From Bin80 sp965208025 (GTDB lineage: Bacteria; Bacteroidota; Rhodothermia; Rhodothermales; Bin80), in contig OZ242302.1 in assembly GCA_965208025.1 (NCBI GenBank), forward strand, positions 3,286,001-3,350,000: DNA of 64,000 nt, in the 5' to 3' direction. Of this stretch, positions 54,232-63,026 are shown piece by piece. The notes under the pieces are model-generated. The model saw nothing but the letters and a program-made list of their open reading frames with translations. It did not search any database and had not been told where the DNA came from. The position numbers and the translations under genes were made by a program. Each line of letters starts with the position of its first letter. Positions within the stretch are counted from its first letter, which is position 1.

Positions 54232-55091
54232 AAAGTGAATCTTCTGCTGCGTTAAACGTCCCAACTGCTCATAGGTGGTCACACCACTATCAAATATTAA
54301 CTCAGAGGGTTTCGTACCCGTGCGCTGCGCATAGTCATCCACAAAGTTCTGGATTGCCAGAGAATGGTTCTCTTTGTGCACCGTCGTATCGGCATAGGAA
54401 AAGACGCGATGGTTGGCATCCCGCGCCAGAAAGGTCAAAACCCCTAATTGTCGCCGACTCCGCTTACTGATATAGTGTTTTTCCAACCGTGCTTTGTCTC
54501 CATGATAGGGGATGGTGTGAAAATCCAGATCAAACGAAGTGCCACGGCCCAGACCTGCGTTAAGACGTGCAGCGGCATCCAGCCATCCATGGGTAAACGG
54601 TTGCGTGAAGTGGGGATCACATCGGGAGCTGTATTCGCTTAATGTGGACCGTTTTGGAATGCCATTGAGTCCGGCAAAGAGTGCGAGTCCCTCGTCCATG
54701 GTGTTTGCCATCACATGAGTATGTCGTCCAATCCCCCAGAGCTTGAGAGCTAACAAGGAACGGATCATACAGGGAGCAGGAATGAACTTGGATCCTGGCA
54801 AATGTTGGACTAAGGACTTCATCTCCATCTTAACCAAGTCTGGCAGGAAGAGAAAAAGTCCGCCAGAACTGGTAGAGAACTTATGTGGTGATAAGTTGAG
54901 CGCGCGACAATCAGCACGCGTGGCCTGTGCGGGTTTAGGTGAAGGGGGCCGAGTGGGCAGGCGTGGAAGCCCTGCCGCACGGATCACCTTACTGATATAA
55001 GACGGGGTTGCATCAAGCCCTTCTTTCCGTAGCAGAGAGAGAATATGATGGATAGAAACGTTGGGTTCTACCACAATTTGAGTTCTTGGAT
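54232..55091 (-). pseudogene. Old DDE transposase, N-terminal part
   Basis: Reads VEPNVSIHHILSLLRKEG and YISKVIRAAGLPRLP (DNA-binding part), then GLFLFLPDLVKMEMKSLV, DEGLALFAGLNGIPKRSTLS, the first catalytic Asp in FDLDFHTIPYHGDK and the second in IFDSGVTTYEQLG. The start of the gene is missing and its frame merges into the end of the DUF262 gene near 55091, the probable edge of the old insertion. IS21 splits it at its 3' side. Confidence 0.72.
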
Positions 55092-55843
55092 ACATTGAAT
55101 GTATACTCAATCCATTCATAAATATCCTTGAAGTAATTCCATAAAGATTTCGCGGATTGTTCTTGTCGGAGTCTCGCCATGTACTCGCGAATCTTAGAAT
55201 CACGTTTGGAACCAATCCTCCAGATCAGAATGCGCTCAAGGTGATCTTGACGCTCTCGCTTCCCACTCATGTACTTCCCGCACATCACCGCTTGACCTCC
55301 TTTTTTTGTGAAAAAACGTTTTGCATCTGTCACCCATGGGCCGTTGTAGATTGAGTTTCTTAACTCTTGATCAGACAATTCTTTTGCACCTGTGTTAATT
55401 GTCTGAAACCAACGCATCAACTCATTTGGATCCCCTTCGCAAACATGCACATGGAGTTTGTAATTTAAGATTCGTTCCTGATCTTTTTCTTCTAATCCAT
55501 GCCAGTGTTGGGTTTCTTCATTGCCGATAGAGAAGGAGAACTCACGGTTAATGATGAATTTGCAGATGGTAATGATCCGTTGTTGTCCATCCAGCAACTC
55601 ATAATCATATTCACTATTTTCGGCTTTCGCAAAGTAGATGAGGTTCACGGGTCGGTCGTGATAGATTGACTCAATAAGTGCCCCCTGGAAGTCTTTCTTG
55701 CCATCATAGATGTATTCTCGTTGATAGGGTGGTCGAATATTCAGCATCCCGCCGTACCCAATGACTTGGCCACTCTCGTCATCATGATAGCCTTCAATGA
55801 TGTCTCGTATAGTGAGTTCGTGCTCGTGGATTTTCATCTTCAT
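55013..55843 (-). pseudogene. DUF262 (GmrS/ParB-like) defence protein, 3' end replaced by transposon
   Basis: The first 250 residues are a DUF262 domain: NIRPPYQREYIYDG, then YELLDGQQRIITICKFI with the DGQQR motif, and LMRWFQTINTGAKELSDQELRNS. After FNV (about 55091) the sequence is transposon DNA read in this frame, ending ERRA. Usual relatives carry a further C-terminal part, so the gene looks truncated. DUF262 proteins pair with modification enzymes and use NTP-driven nuclease activity. Coupled by a 4-bp overlap to the EcoRI-type methyltransferase before it. Confidence 0.75.
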
Positions 55844-56847
55844 TGCATTTGTAGGTTACGGATAAAGAGACGTTTGTATACTCTCAGGCCATTGAGAACT
55901 GCTTGTGCCACTTTGCTTTGGGGGCTCCAAAGACCACAAGAAAAGCCTTTACCCTCACTTTCCGTTGCACCCAGAATCTCAAACTGATCAGGATTATATT
56001 TATCCAGAAAAGTGATGGGGACGCCCATGGCACCTTTATAGTCTCTCGGAATTTCCTTCGTCTTGTTCACCTCAATCGCATCGTAGTTGTCGTATTTCGG
56101 GTATTCTTGTGGGGAGTATTTCTTGTAGAGAATCATCTCTTCATGCCGTTTCTTGTGATCTAAGTTGGTGAACCATCTTACCCCTTTCACTCTAACATAT
56201 TTTTTTCCCAGGTTGTCAACTCTGAAAGACGAAGCTGTTAAGGGGTAATGGTCCGGTACCCCAAATTCTCGGTCTCCACTTGATATACTGGGGCCATACC
56301 ATATTTGATTATCCTTAAACAATGGGAAGATCTCCTTATATGTCACTGCATTCATGTTTCCAATGATCAGAAATTTTTTATTGTACTCCATTAACTGCGC
56401 AACATACTCCCGAAAGAGCGAGAATGGGGGATTCGTTACAACAATATCGGCTTCCTTCAATAACTCAATGCACTCAAGGCTGCGAAAGTCTCCATCTCCC
56501 TGCAGGGGATTTGCTGCAATTTCATCTGGATCGGGACGTCGGTTCCTGTCCTGATCTCCACGGTATTCCAGATAAATCGCTCGCTCGGAATCATGTTTTG
56601 AAAATAGATCGGATTGTTGATTCTGATAGCATGTCGCTATCAAATTTTTGAGTCCGTAGAACTCAAACTGTTTGGAAAAGAATTTGAAAAAGTTACTCAC
56701 GCGAGGATCATCGCAGTTGCAATACACGATCTTGTCTCGAAAATGACCTTTATAATGACGCAACTCGTTCTCTATGTCGCTTAATTGGGTATAGAATTCA
56801 TCCTTCTTTGCACTCTTTGCAGATTGTAGGGTAACGTTTTGAGACAT
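55840..56847 (-). CDS. EcoRI-family DNA adenine methyltransferase
   Basis: 335 residues from ATG 56847 (an earlier in-frame start would add 24 unlikely residues). KKDEFYTQLSDIENELRHYK and KIVYCNCDDPRVSNFFKFF are the EcoRI-methylase-like start; VVTNPPFSLFREYVAQLME is motif IV. FKDNQIWYGPSISSGDREF and the YDAIEV segment also match. Frequently found beside DUF262 genes. Its partner is damaged, so it may be a leftover methyltransferase. The target is not known. Confidence 0.85.
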   Translation of the reverse strand: MSQNVTLQSAKSAKKDEFYTQLSDIENELRHYKGHFRDKIVYCNCDDPRVSNFFKFFSKQFEFYGLKNLIATCYQNQQSDLFSKHDSERAIYLEYRGDQDRNRRPDPDEIAANPLQGDGDFRSLECIELLKEADIVVTNPPFSLFREYVAQLMEYNKKFLIIGNMNAVTYKEIFPLFKDNQIWYGPSISSGDREFGVPDHYPLTASSFRVDNLGKKYVRVKGVRWFTNLDHKKRHEEMILYKKYSPQEYPKYDNYDAIEVNKTKEIPRDYKGAMGVPITFLDKYNPDQFEILGATESEGKGFSCGLWSPQSKVAQAVLNGLRVYKRLFIRNLQMQ

Positions 56848-57301
56848 CAATGCTAATGGAGTTGTTGAATACAAGTCGATCTTCCAGACAAGCTTTTGGA
56901 AGTGAAATATTTGCTTCAATCACGAACCTCGTGGTAGAACCTTGGTTTTCGTAAAAAATAATACGTCGGTATAGATATGAAGACAATTCAATTGTTGAAA
57001 GTATGAAGGTCTTCAATTGAACTATAATTTGGAATGTGTTTTCATGATATACGCCCACCAGACTAACCGAATATTTCATACGATGAGTTGCCAGAGAATG
57101 GAGCTCATCCTGTTTTCCACGAATATTATTGTTCACCAAATCAAAGATACTCCAAATCATGAAGTCTAATCAATTTTATCAAGGCAGTTACTCTTTTCAG
57201 ATATTCCATTCTTGGTCTATTTCTAATCTGTCATCTTTTAATAGCACTATCAATTGGGTTACATTATTTGCTACTCTACCAAAGAATAAGCAACTTCACC
57301 A
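56848..57301. other. Intergenic region between EcoRI-type methyltransferase and gcdH
   Basis: 454 bp, very AT-rich, between divergent genes. One minus-strand frame of 120 codons (56798-57160) overlaps the methyltransferase start and has no family match. I see no convincing gene. Holds promoters for both neighbours. Confidence 0.45.
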
Positions 57302-58534
57302 ATGGACAAGAAGATGTCTCTGAATATTGAAGATGTGCTTTACCTTGAAGATACTCTGAGTGAGGAAGAGCGTCTGATTCAAAATTCTGCCAGACGATAT
57401 GCACAGGAAAAACTTGAACCGCGTGCGCTGGAGGGGAATCAGGATGAAGTTTTTCACATGGAAATTGCCAAGGAGATGGGGGAGATTGGGCTGCTGGGAG
57501 CGTTCATCCCCGAGAAGTATGGTGGAGCGGAGGTCAGTTATACGGCCTATGGATTGGTTGCGCGCGAACTCGAGCGTATTGATTCTGGATATCGGTCCTT
57601 CATGTCGGTCCAATCGTCATTGGTCATGCTCCCCATCTGGAAGTTTGGCACCGAGGAGCAGCGGACGACGTTTCTGCCGCATCTGGCGAACGGGGAGATG
57701 ATTGGATGCTTCGGTTTATCTGAATCCAATCATGGATCAGATCCTGGATCCATGGAAACCACTGCACTTAGGGTATCTGGAGGCTGGCAATTGAACGGAG
57801 CAAAAATGTGGATCACCAATTCCCCAATTGCTGATCTAGCGATCATATGGGCGAAAGCCAAAGAGTCCAGAGATGATCCCGGTGTCATCCGTGGGTTCAT
57901 CGTTGAACGGGATAGCCCAGGGTTTACCGCACCAAAGACTCAAAATAAAATGAGTCTTCGTGCATCCATTACAGGAGAGATTGTTCTGCAAGACACATTC
58001 GTTCCTGACTCGAGAGTGTTTCCGGATGTTGAGGGACTCCGCGGCCCGTTCACCTGCCTGAATAGTGCTCGGTATGGGATTGTTTGGGGAGCCTGCGGGG
58101 CGGCAGAAAACTGCTTTCATCGGGCGCGAAACTATGTCATGGATCGCAGTCAGTTCGGTCATCCATTAGGAGCTATGCAACTCATCCAGACAAAATTGGC
58201 GAACATGGTTACCAGTATTACACAGATGCAACTCCTGGCATGGAGGATTGGCAGCCTGATGGATTCCGGTCAAAGTATTCCCGAAATGATCTCCATGGCG
58301 AAACGAAACAACTGTAACACGGCACTCGAGATTGCAAGAACAGCTCGAGATATGCTAGGCGGTAATGGAATCACAGGGGATTTTCGTGTGATTCATCATA
58401 TGGTCAATCTGGAGAGCGTGAACACCTATGAGGGCACCTACGATATTCACGGTCTAGTGCTAGGACGAGCGATTACAGGCATTCAGGCGTTCATTCCTCT
58501 GGGAAATTCATCCGACTCGTCCTCTCATGACTGA
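57302..58534 (+). CDS. gcdH: Glutaryl-CoA dehydrogenase-like acyl-CoA dehydrogenase
   Basis: 410 residues. FAD-binding acyl-CoA dehydrogenase with GCFGLSESNHGSDPGSMET and WITNSPIADLAIIWAK. The C-terminal VNTYEGTYDIHGLVLGRAITG holds the catalytic Glu in the YEGTYDIH motif of glutaryl-CoA dehydrogenases, which oxidise and decarboxylate glutaryl-CoA in lysine/tryptophan breakdown. It is monocistronic and converges on the next gene with 12 bp between. Its last 30 bp are part of the duplicated segment. Confidence 0.9.
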   Translation: MDKKMSLNIEDVLYLEDTLSEEERLIQNSARRYAQEKLEPRALEGNQDEVFHMEIAKEMGEIGLLGAFIPEKYGGAEVSYTAYGLVARELERIDSGYRSFMSVQSSLVMLPIWKFGTEEQRTTFLPHLANGEMIGCFGLSESNHGSDPGSMETTALRVSGGWQLNGAKMWITNSPIADLAIIWAKAKESRDDPGVIRGFIVERDSPGFTAPKTQNKMSLRASITGEIVLQDTFVPDSRVFPDVEGLRGPFTCLNSARYGIVWGACGAAENCFHRARNYVMDRSQFGHPLGAMQLIQTKLANMVTSITQMQLLAWRIGSLMDSGQSIPEMISMAKRNNCNTALEIARTARDMLGGNGITGDFRVIHHMVNLESVNTYEGTYDIHGLVLGRAITGIQAFIPLGNSSDSSSHD

Positions 58535-58815
58535 TGCGTGTTCTGGTTAGTCTGGTTCTAAGCCCAATACCCGCCTCCACATCTCAAAGGCAAGCCACCA
58601 ATCCACTTGAGTGCAGTGATGTGTGTCGCCCTTGGCAAACCGATCTGCCATAGATTGCAACTTCTTCTGGTCATAGGCATGGTAGCTGCGTACCGAGTAA
58701 CTCCCTAAAGAATCCAATATGAATTCTTTCATGTGAAGGATATATTCAATAGGGCGGGGATCATGATAAGATCGTCCAATGTATTTCTTTATTTTCGCAT
58801 AGCCAACTGAACTAA
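58505..58815. repeat. Direct repeat copy B (native gcdH/asparagine-synthetase junction)
   Basis: Native counterpart of 50657-50966. It spans the convergent ends of two intact genes, so this copy is the source and the other is a displaced duplicate. Confidence 0.88.
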
Positions 58816-60229
58816 TTGTTCCGAGTTGATAAGGATAGATAATGGTTCCTTTCACTAAGGGAAAATTGGACAGTAAGGGAGAATATTCCCGAATTATATT
58901 GCGGAGCAGACGTCCATGCCAACGAAGTCGCAGTGGAACCTGCATTAATGCGTGAAGCACCGATGGCTGTGCATAAGGCATGTAGGAAACACAGACATGA
59001 TCGAGAAAATTTTGTTCAAACCCAAACGAATTCGGGAGGTGAGTGAGAATCCAGAGAAGATCGGCTTTTTCTGCGATGGTCTTCGACTGGGGTAGTTTAT
59101 TCCATGCTTCGTTAAGGTGTTCTTCGGCCTTTTGAGTCATGAGTCTCTGTATGTCCTCTACGAATATGTCAGATTTGCCAATTTTGGGGCAGGTGAGTGG
59201 ACGGTTTGGTGAGTCTCTGCATAGTAGGCGCTCCAAAACAATCCTGTTCATCAATTGGCGACGGGCAATCCCCCCAAAGCCTCCGTCCACGACTCCAAAC
59301 CCCATTGCATGAAGTCTACGGTACCCTTGGCCAATGACCGCCCAAGATGCAGGTGTAATGACTTGGGTTAAGCCGACGCGTTCCCGAAGGGTTTGAATGC
59401 ACTCCTTCACATCAGGTAGTTGATGGTGGATATAGTTCTGTTCAGATCCGAGGGATTGGGCAAGTTTGCCTGAGATCACAACATCTGGGTGATCAGGTGG
59501 CCCCCAAACATGTGTGATCCCATTCCCGCGAAAGGCTTGAATTACACGCGAATCTAGTCCACCAGAGAGTCCTAAACTCCATGGAAGCGGGCCTTTGACT
59601 TCAACGGAATTGCGCAGTGCCTGTGTGAAAGCGGTTCCATCAGAATCAATCAGTGATGAATTTGAATCCTTCCAGGGGCTAGATTGCAAGTATAGCCGTC
59701 CATGCTCAATGATAGCATAGCCTCCTGGTTCAAGTCGAAGAACATGTTTCACTACGCTGGATGTTCGCATGGAATTGGGCAACATCCACTGAGCGCCGAA
59801 GTTGGCAAGATCAATTTTGAGCGGACCTGTGTAGGAGGCGAGCCAATCTAAACGTGTGCTGAAGTATACCCCCTCACTACGTTCCAGAAAGTAAATGGTC
59901 CTGAGGCCAGTTTTGTCGGTAAAGAATTCTGTCCTACCCGGTCTCCAGCGGAGCGCAACGAAGTGTCCGTCCAGATTTTTGGCAACGTTCAAAGAGCCAT
60001 CCAGACGTTTCGCCCAGTCCTCCGGTTCTAGAATGCGGCCGTCCCTAATCCCGACACCAGTGACCAGAAACTTTGCACCATCCGCGATCCTGCCACTTCC
60101 GCAGGTTTCCTTGAGACCGCCTGCTTCGGCATAGAGGCCCTGATCCTGAATGGTATGTAGGGCATGGTCATGCGATGGGAGGGAACCCTCTGGCACAGAA
60201 ACCCCTGAAAAACCAGCGAGCCATCCCAT
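58547..60229 (-). CDS. Asparagine-synthetase-like protein without amidotransferase cysteine
   Basis: 560 residues. The N-terminal half resembles a glutamine amidotransferase fold (LDGHFVALRWRP, FFTDKTGLRTIYF) but begins MGWLAGF, not MCGI, so the Cys nucleophile is missing. The C-terminal synthetase domain keeps the PP-loop LSGGLDSRVIQAF and later DGGFGG, so AMP-forming amide or lactam chemistry is possible with free ammonia or another amine. Such variants occur in natural-product and cell-surface loci. The gene is 8 bp after ppdK on the same strand, an unusual pairing. Product unknown. Confidence 0.8.
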   Translation of the reverse strand: MGWLAGFSGVSVPEGSLPSHDHALHTIQDQGLYAEAGGLKETCGSGRIADGAKFLVTGVGIRDGRILEPEDWAKRLDGSLNVAKNLDGHFVALRWRPGRTEFFTDKTGLRTIYFLERSEGVYFSTRLDWLASYTGPLKIDLANFGAQWMLPNSMRTSSVVKHVLRLEPGGYAIIEHGRLYLQSSPWKDSNSSLIDSDGTAFTQALRNSVEVKGPLPWSLGLSGGLDSRVIQAFRGNGITHVWGPPDHPDVVISGKLAQSLGSEQNYIHHQLPDVKECIQTLRERVGLTQVITPASWAVIGQGYRRLHAMGFGVVDGGFGGIARRQLMNRIVLERLLCRDSPNRPLTCPKIGKSDIFVEDIQRLMTQKAEEHLNEAWNKLPQSKTIAEKADLLWILTHLPNSFGFEQNFLDHVCVSYMPYAQPSVLHALMQVPLRLRWHGRLLRNIIREYSPLLSNFPLVKGTIIYPYQLGTISSVGYAKIKKYIGRSYHDPRPIEYILHMKEFILDSLGSYSVRSYHAYDQKKLQSMADRFAKGDTHHCTQVDWWLAFEMWRRVLGLEPD

Positions 60230-60237
60230 TCGTCAGT

Positions 60238-62874
60238 TTACTGATCTGCTAAATGGGCTTGGGCGGCAGATAAGCGGGCGATCGGAACACGGAATGGAGA
60301 ACACGACACATAATCCAATCCAACCCGGTAACAAAATTCTACAGAGTTTGGCTCACCGCCATGTTCACCGCAGATTCCAAGTTTTAAGGTTGAGTTGGCC
60401 GATCGGCCGCGCTCGGAAGCAATCTGAACAAGTTGACCGACTCCGTCTTGATCCAGAACCTGAAATGGATCTTCGGGCAAAATCTTCTGCTCTACATATC
60501 CAGGTAAAAATTTACCTGCATCATCTCGGCTGTAGCCGAAACACATCTGTGTCAGATCGTTTGTCCCGAAGGAGAAGAAGTCCGCTTCTTTGGCAATATC
60601 TCCCGCCGTCAGTGCCGCTCGAGGAACTTCAATCATGGTTCCGATCAAGTATTCAATACGGGAATTGGTCTCGCTGAAGACTTCCTCTGCCGTTTCCTGG
60701 ATCAGTCGTTTCTGATTCTGGAATTCCTCCAAAGTTCCGATCAGTGGGACCATAATTTCAGGTTGAGGATCAAGTCCGGTTTTTTTGGACTCCACCGCCG
60801 CTTCAATGATCGCACGGGTTTGCATGGCGGTAATTTCGGGGAAGCTGATTCCCAGTCGACAACCACGATGTCCCAACATCGGATTAAACTCATGGAGTTC
60901 ATCAAGCTTCGCTTCAACCTCCTCAATAGAAATCTGCATGAGTTCAGCCATTTCTTGTTTTCCCGCTTGATCATGGGGAAGAAATTCGTGGAGGGGTGGG
61001 TCAAGTAGCCGTATGGTAACGGGCATACCAGACATTGCCTGAAAGATTCCCAGAAAATCGGCTTTTTGGAAGGGGAGTAATTGGTTCAGAGCGGACTTGC
61101 GATCATTCTGGGATTCAGCCAAGATCATTTCTCGGACCCTCTGGATCCGTTCACCTTCAAAGAACATATGTTCGGTGCGGCAGAGCCCAATCCCTTCGGC
61201 ACCGAACGAAATGGCTTTCTCGGCATCTTCAGGGGTGTCAGCATTCGTGCGGACCCGAATCGGACGAATTTCGTCTGCCCATTCCATAAAGGTAGAAAAG
61301 TCTTCGCTCATCTGAGCTTCAACGAGTTCCTGCGCACCGTGAATGACATCCCCAGATGAACCGTTGATGCTGATCCAGTCTCCTTCCTTGATAATGACCT
61401 CTCCGATCTTGAAGGATGACGTTTCATAACTAATCACGACATCGGCACAACCAGCAACACAGGGTTTTCCCCAACCCCGGGCTACGACGGCAGCATGACT
61501 GGTCATTCCCCCTCTTGATGTAAGGATTCCTTGCGCTGCATCCATTCCTCCAACATCTTCAGGGCTAGTTTCAATTCGTACCAGAATCACTTTTTTGCCA
61601 TCTTTTGCCCAGGACTCTGCATCATCCGCCGTGAATACAACCTGTCCAACTGCAGCACCGGGGGAGGCTGGTAAGCCAGTAGCAAGGACATCATCGCGAT
61701 ACGCAAGTTCGTCCTTAAATCCAGGATGAAGGAGTTGATCAAGGTGTCCAGGTTCAACCAGATCTCGGACCGCGGTGACTTTGTCGGTAATCCCCTCTTG
61801 AACGAGATCAACCGCGGTGCGAAGGGCAGCTCGTCCGGTTCGTTTGCCATTACGGGTCTGGAGGATGTAGAGGGATCCATCCTGGATCGTAAACTCAATA
61901 TCCTGCATATTCTGGTAATGCCTCTCAAGTGCTGTCGTCATGCGAAGGAGTTCCTTGTAGGGTTGAGGAAATTCCTGAGACATTTCCGAGATCGGTTTTG
62001 GAGTGCGAATACCAGCAACTACATCTTCTCCCTGCGCATTGACCAAGTACTCCCCATACAGTTCTGGTTGCCCATTGGATGGATTTCGTGTGAAGCATAC
62101 GCCGGTTCCACTGTTTCCCCCCATATTCCCGTAGACCATTGCCTGCACATTGACGGCGGTACCTAATAACCCCGTAATCTTGTTGATTCGACGGTATTTG
62201 ATTGCACGAGCACTGTCCCACGAGTTGAAAACCGAATTAATGGCGTATTCTAACTGAGTCTGGGGATCAGTTGGGAATGAATGCTGGGTATGCTTTTCAT
62301 AAATAGATTTAAATTCCTGCACCAAGAGCTTGAGATCATCAGCACTCAGTTCCAGGTCTTCCGTGACCCCCTTGGCTTGCTTCATTGAAGCAATCGCTTC
62401 TTCAAAATAATGGTGATGTACCCCCATGACGACATCTCCAAACATGTCAATGAAACGCCGATATGCGTCATATGCGAAGCGCTCATTCCCGCTTTCCTTC
62501 GCTAAACCAGCAACCACTTCGTCATTCATGCCCAAATTGAGCACGGTATCCATCATCCCAGGCATGGATTGGGCTGCACCACTACGAACCGAAACCAATA
62601 GGGGTTTGACAGGATCTCCAAGCTTGCGTCCGAGTGCATGTTCAAGATGTGCCAGACCATCGCGAATCTGATCATGAAGACCTTCAGGCCAAGTGTGTTG
62701 ATTGCTACTATAGTAATGGCAACTTTCGGTTGTCAGAGTGAATCCAGGGGGGACGGGAAGACCAATGGCACTCATCTCGGCCAAGTTGGCTCCTTTGCCG
62801 CCAAGGAGAGACTTCATTTCTTTTGATCCTTCGGTTGCTCCGTTTCCGAAGCGATAGACATACTGAGTGGACAT
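60238..62874 (-). CDS. ppdK: Pyruvate, phosphate dikinase
   Basis: 878 residues, full length. N-terminal ATP-grasp (GGKGANLAEMSAIGLPVPPGF, then VRSGAAQSMPGMMDTVLNLG), central phospho-His in GGMTSHAAVVARGWGKPCV with the Thr of the regulatory TSH, and C-terminal PEP barrel with FGTNDLTQMCFGYSRDD and LGICGEHGG. Interconverts pyruvate plus ATP plus phosphate with PEP, so it can serve glycolysis or gluconeogenesis. No PPDK regulatory protein is seen. Divergent from topA and first in a transcript with the synthetase-like gene. Confidence 0.95.
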   Translation of the reverse strand: MSTQYVYRFGNGATEGSKEMKSLLGGKGANLAEMSAIGLPVPPGFTLTTESCHYYSSNQHTWPEGLHDQIRDGLAHLEHALGRKLGDPVKPLLVSVRSGAAQSMPGMMDTVLNLGMNDEVVAGLAKESGNERFAYDAYRRFIDMFGDVVMGVHHHYFEEAIASMKQAKGVTEDLELSADDLKLLVQEFKSIYEKHTQHSFPTDPQTQLEYAINSVFNSWDSARAIKYRRINKITGLLGTAVNVQAMVYGNMGGNSGTGVCFTRNPSNGQPELYGEYLVNAQGEDVVAGIRTPKPISEMSQEFPQPYKELLRMTTALERHYQNMQDIEFTIQDGSLYILQTRNGKRTGRAALRTAVDLVQEGITDKVTAVRDLVEPGHLDQLLHPGFKDELAYRDDVLATGLPASPGAAVGQVVFTADDAESWAKDGKKVILVRIETSPEDVGGMDAAQGILTSRGGMTSHAAVVARGWGKPCVAGCADVVISYETSSFKIGEVIIKEGDWISINGSSGDVIHGAQELVEAQMSEDFSTFMEWADEIRPIRVRTNADTPEDAEKAISFGAEGIGLCRTEHMFFEGERIQRVREMILAESQNDRKSALNQLLPFQKADFLGIFQAMSGMPVTIRLLDPPLHEFLPHDQAGKQEMAELMQISIEEVEAKLDELHEFNPMLGHRGCRLGISFPEITAMQTRAIIEAAVESKKTGLDPQPEIMVPLIGTLEEFQNQKRLIQETAEEVFSETNSRIEYLIGTMIEVPRAALTAGDIAKEADFFSFGTNDLTQMCFGYSRDDAGKFLPGYVEQKILPEDPFQVLDQDGVGQLVQIASERGRSANSTLKLGICGEHGGEPNSVEFCYRVGLDYVSCSPFRVPIARLSAAQAHLADQ

Positions 62875-63026
62875 GATGGGTATAATTGTGAAAATTTATG
62901 AACAGCGAACTTGAACGTTACGGAACCGAAAAATAATCCAAAAATTTGTATTATCGTCCATGATACAGTTTAATCCACGGAACGTTGTATCCTGTCGTGC
63001 GTGAACGGCGACAAAAATATTTTCTC
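62875..63026. promoter_or_regulatory. Divergent ppdK/topA promoter region
   Basis: 152 bp between divergent genes. It has an imperfect dyad, TGTATTAT-CGTCC-type centre-ATGATACA, near 62947-62967 and is AT-rich. It must hold both promoters; no boxes are assigned. Confidence 0.35.

Noticed and set aside
55840..56919. Longer start of the EcoRI-type methyltransferase
   Set aside because: The extra 24 residues have no family match; ATG at 56847 leads straight into the conserved start.
56798..57160. 120-codon minus-strand frame before the EcoRI-type methyltransferase
   Set aside because: It overlaps the start of a firm gene, lies in AT-rich DNA and shows no recognisable domain.
50657..58815. Composite transposon or integrative element bounded by the 310-bp repeats
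   Set aside because: No integrase or transposase belongs to the repeat ends, and the interval includes the chromosomal gene gcdH, so plain duplication or recombination fits better.
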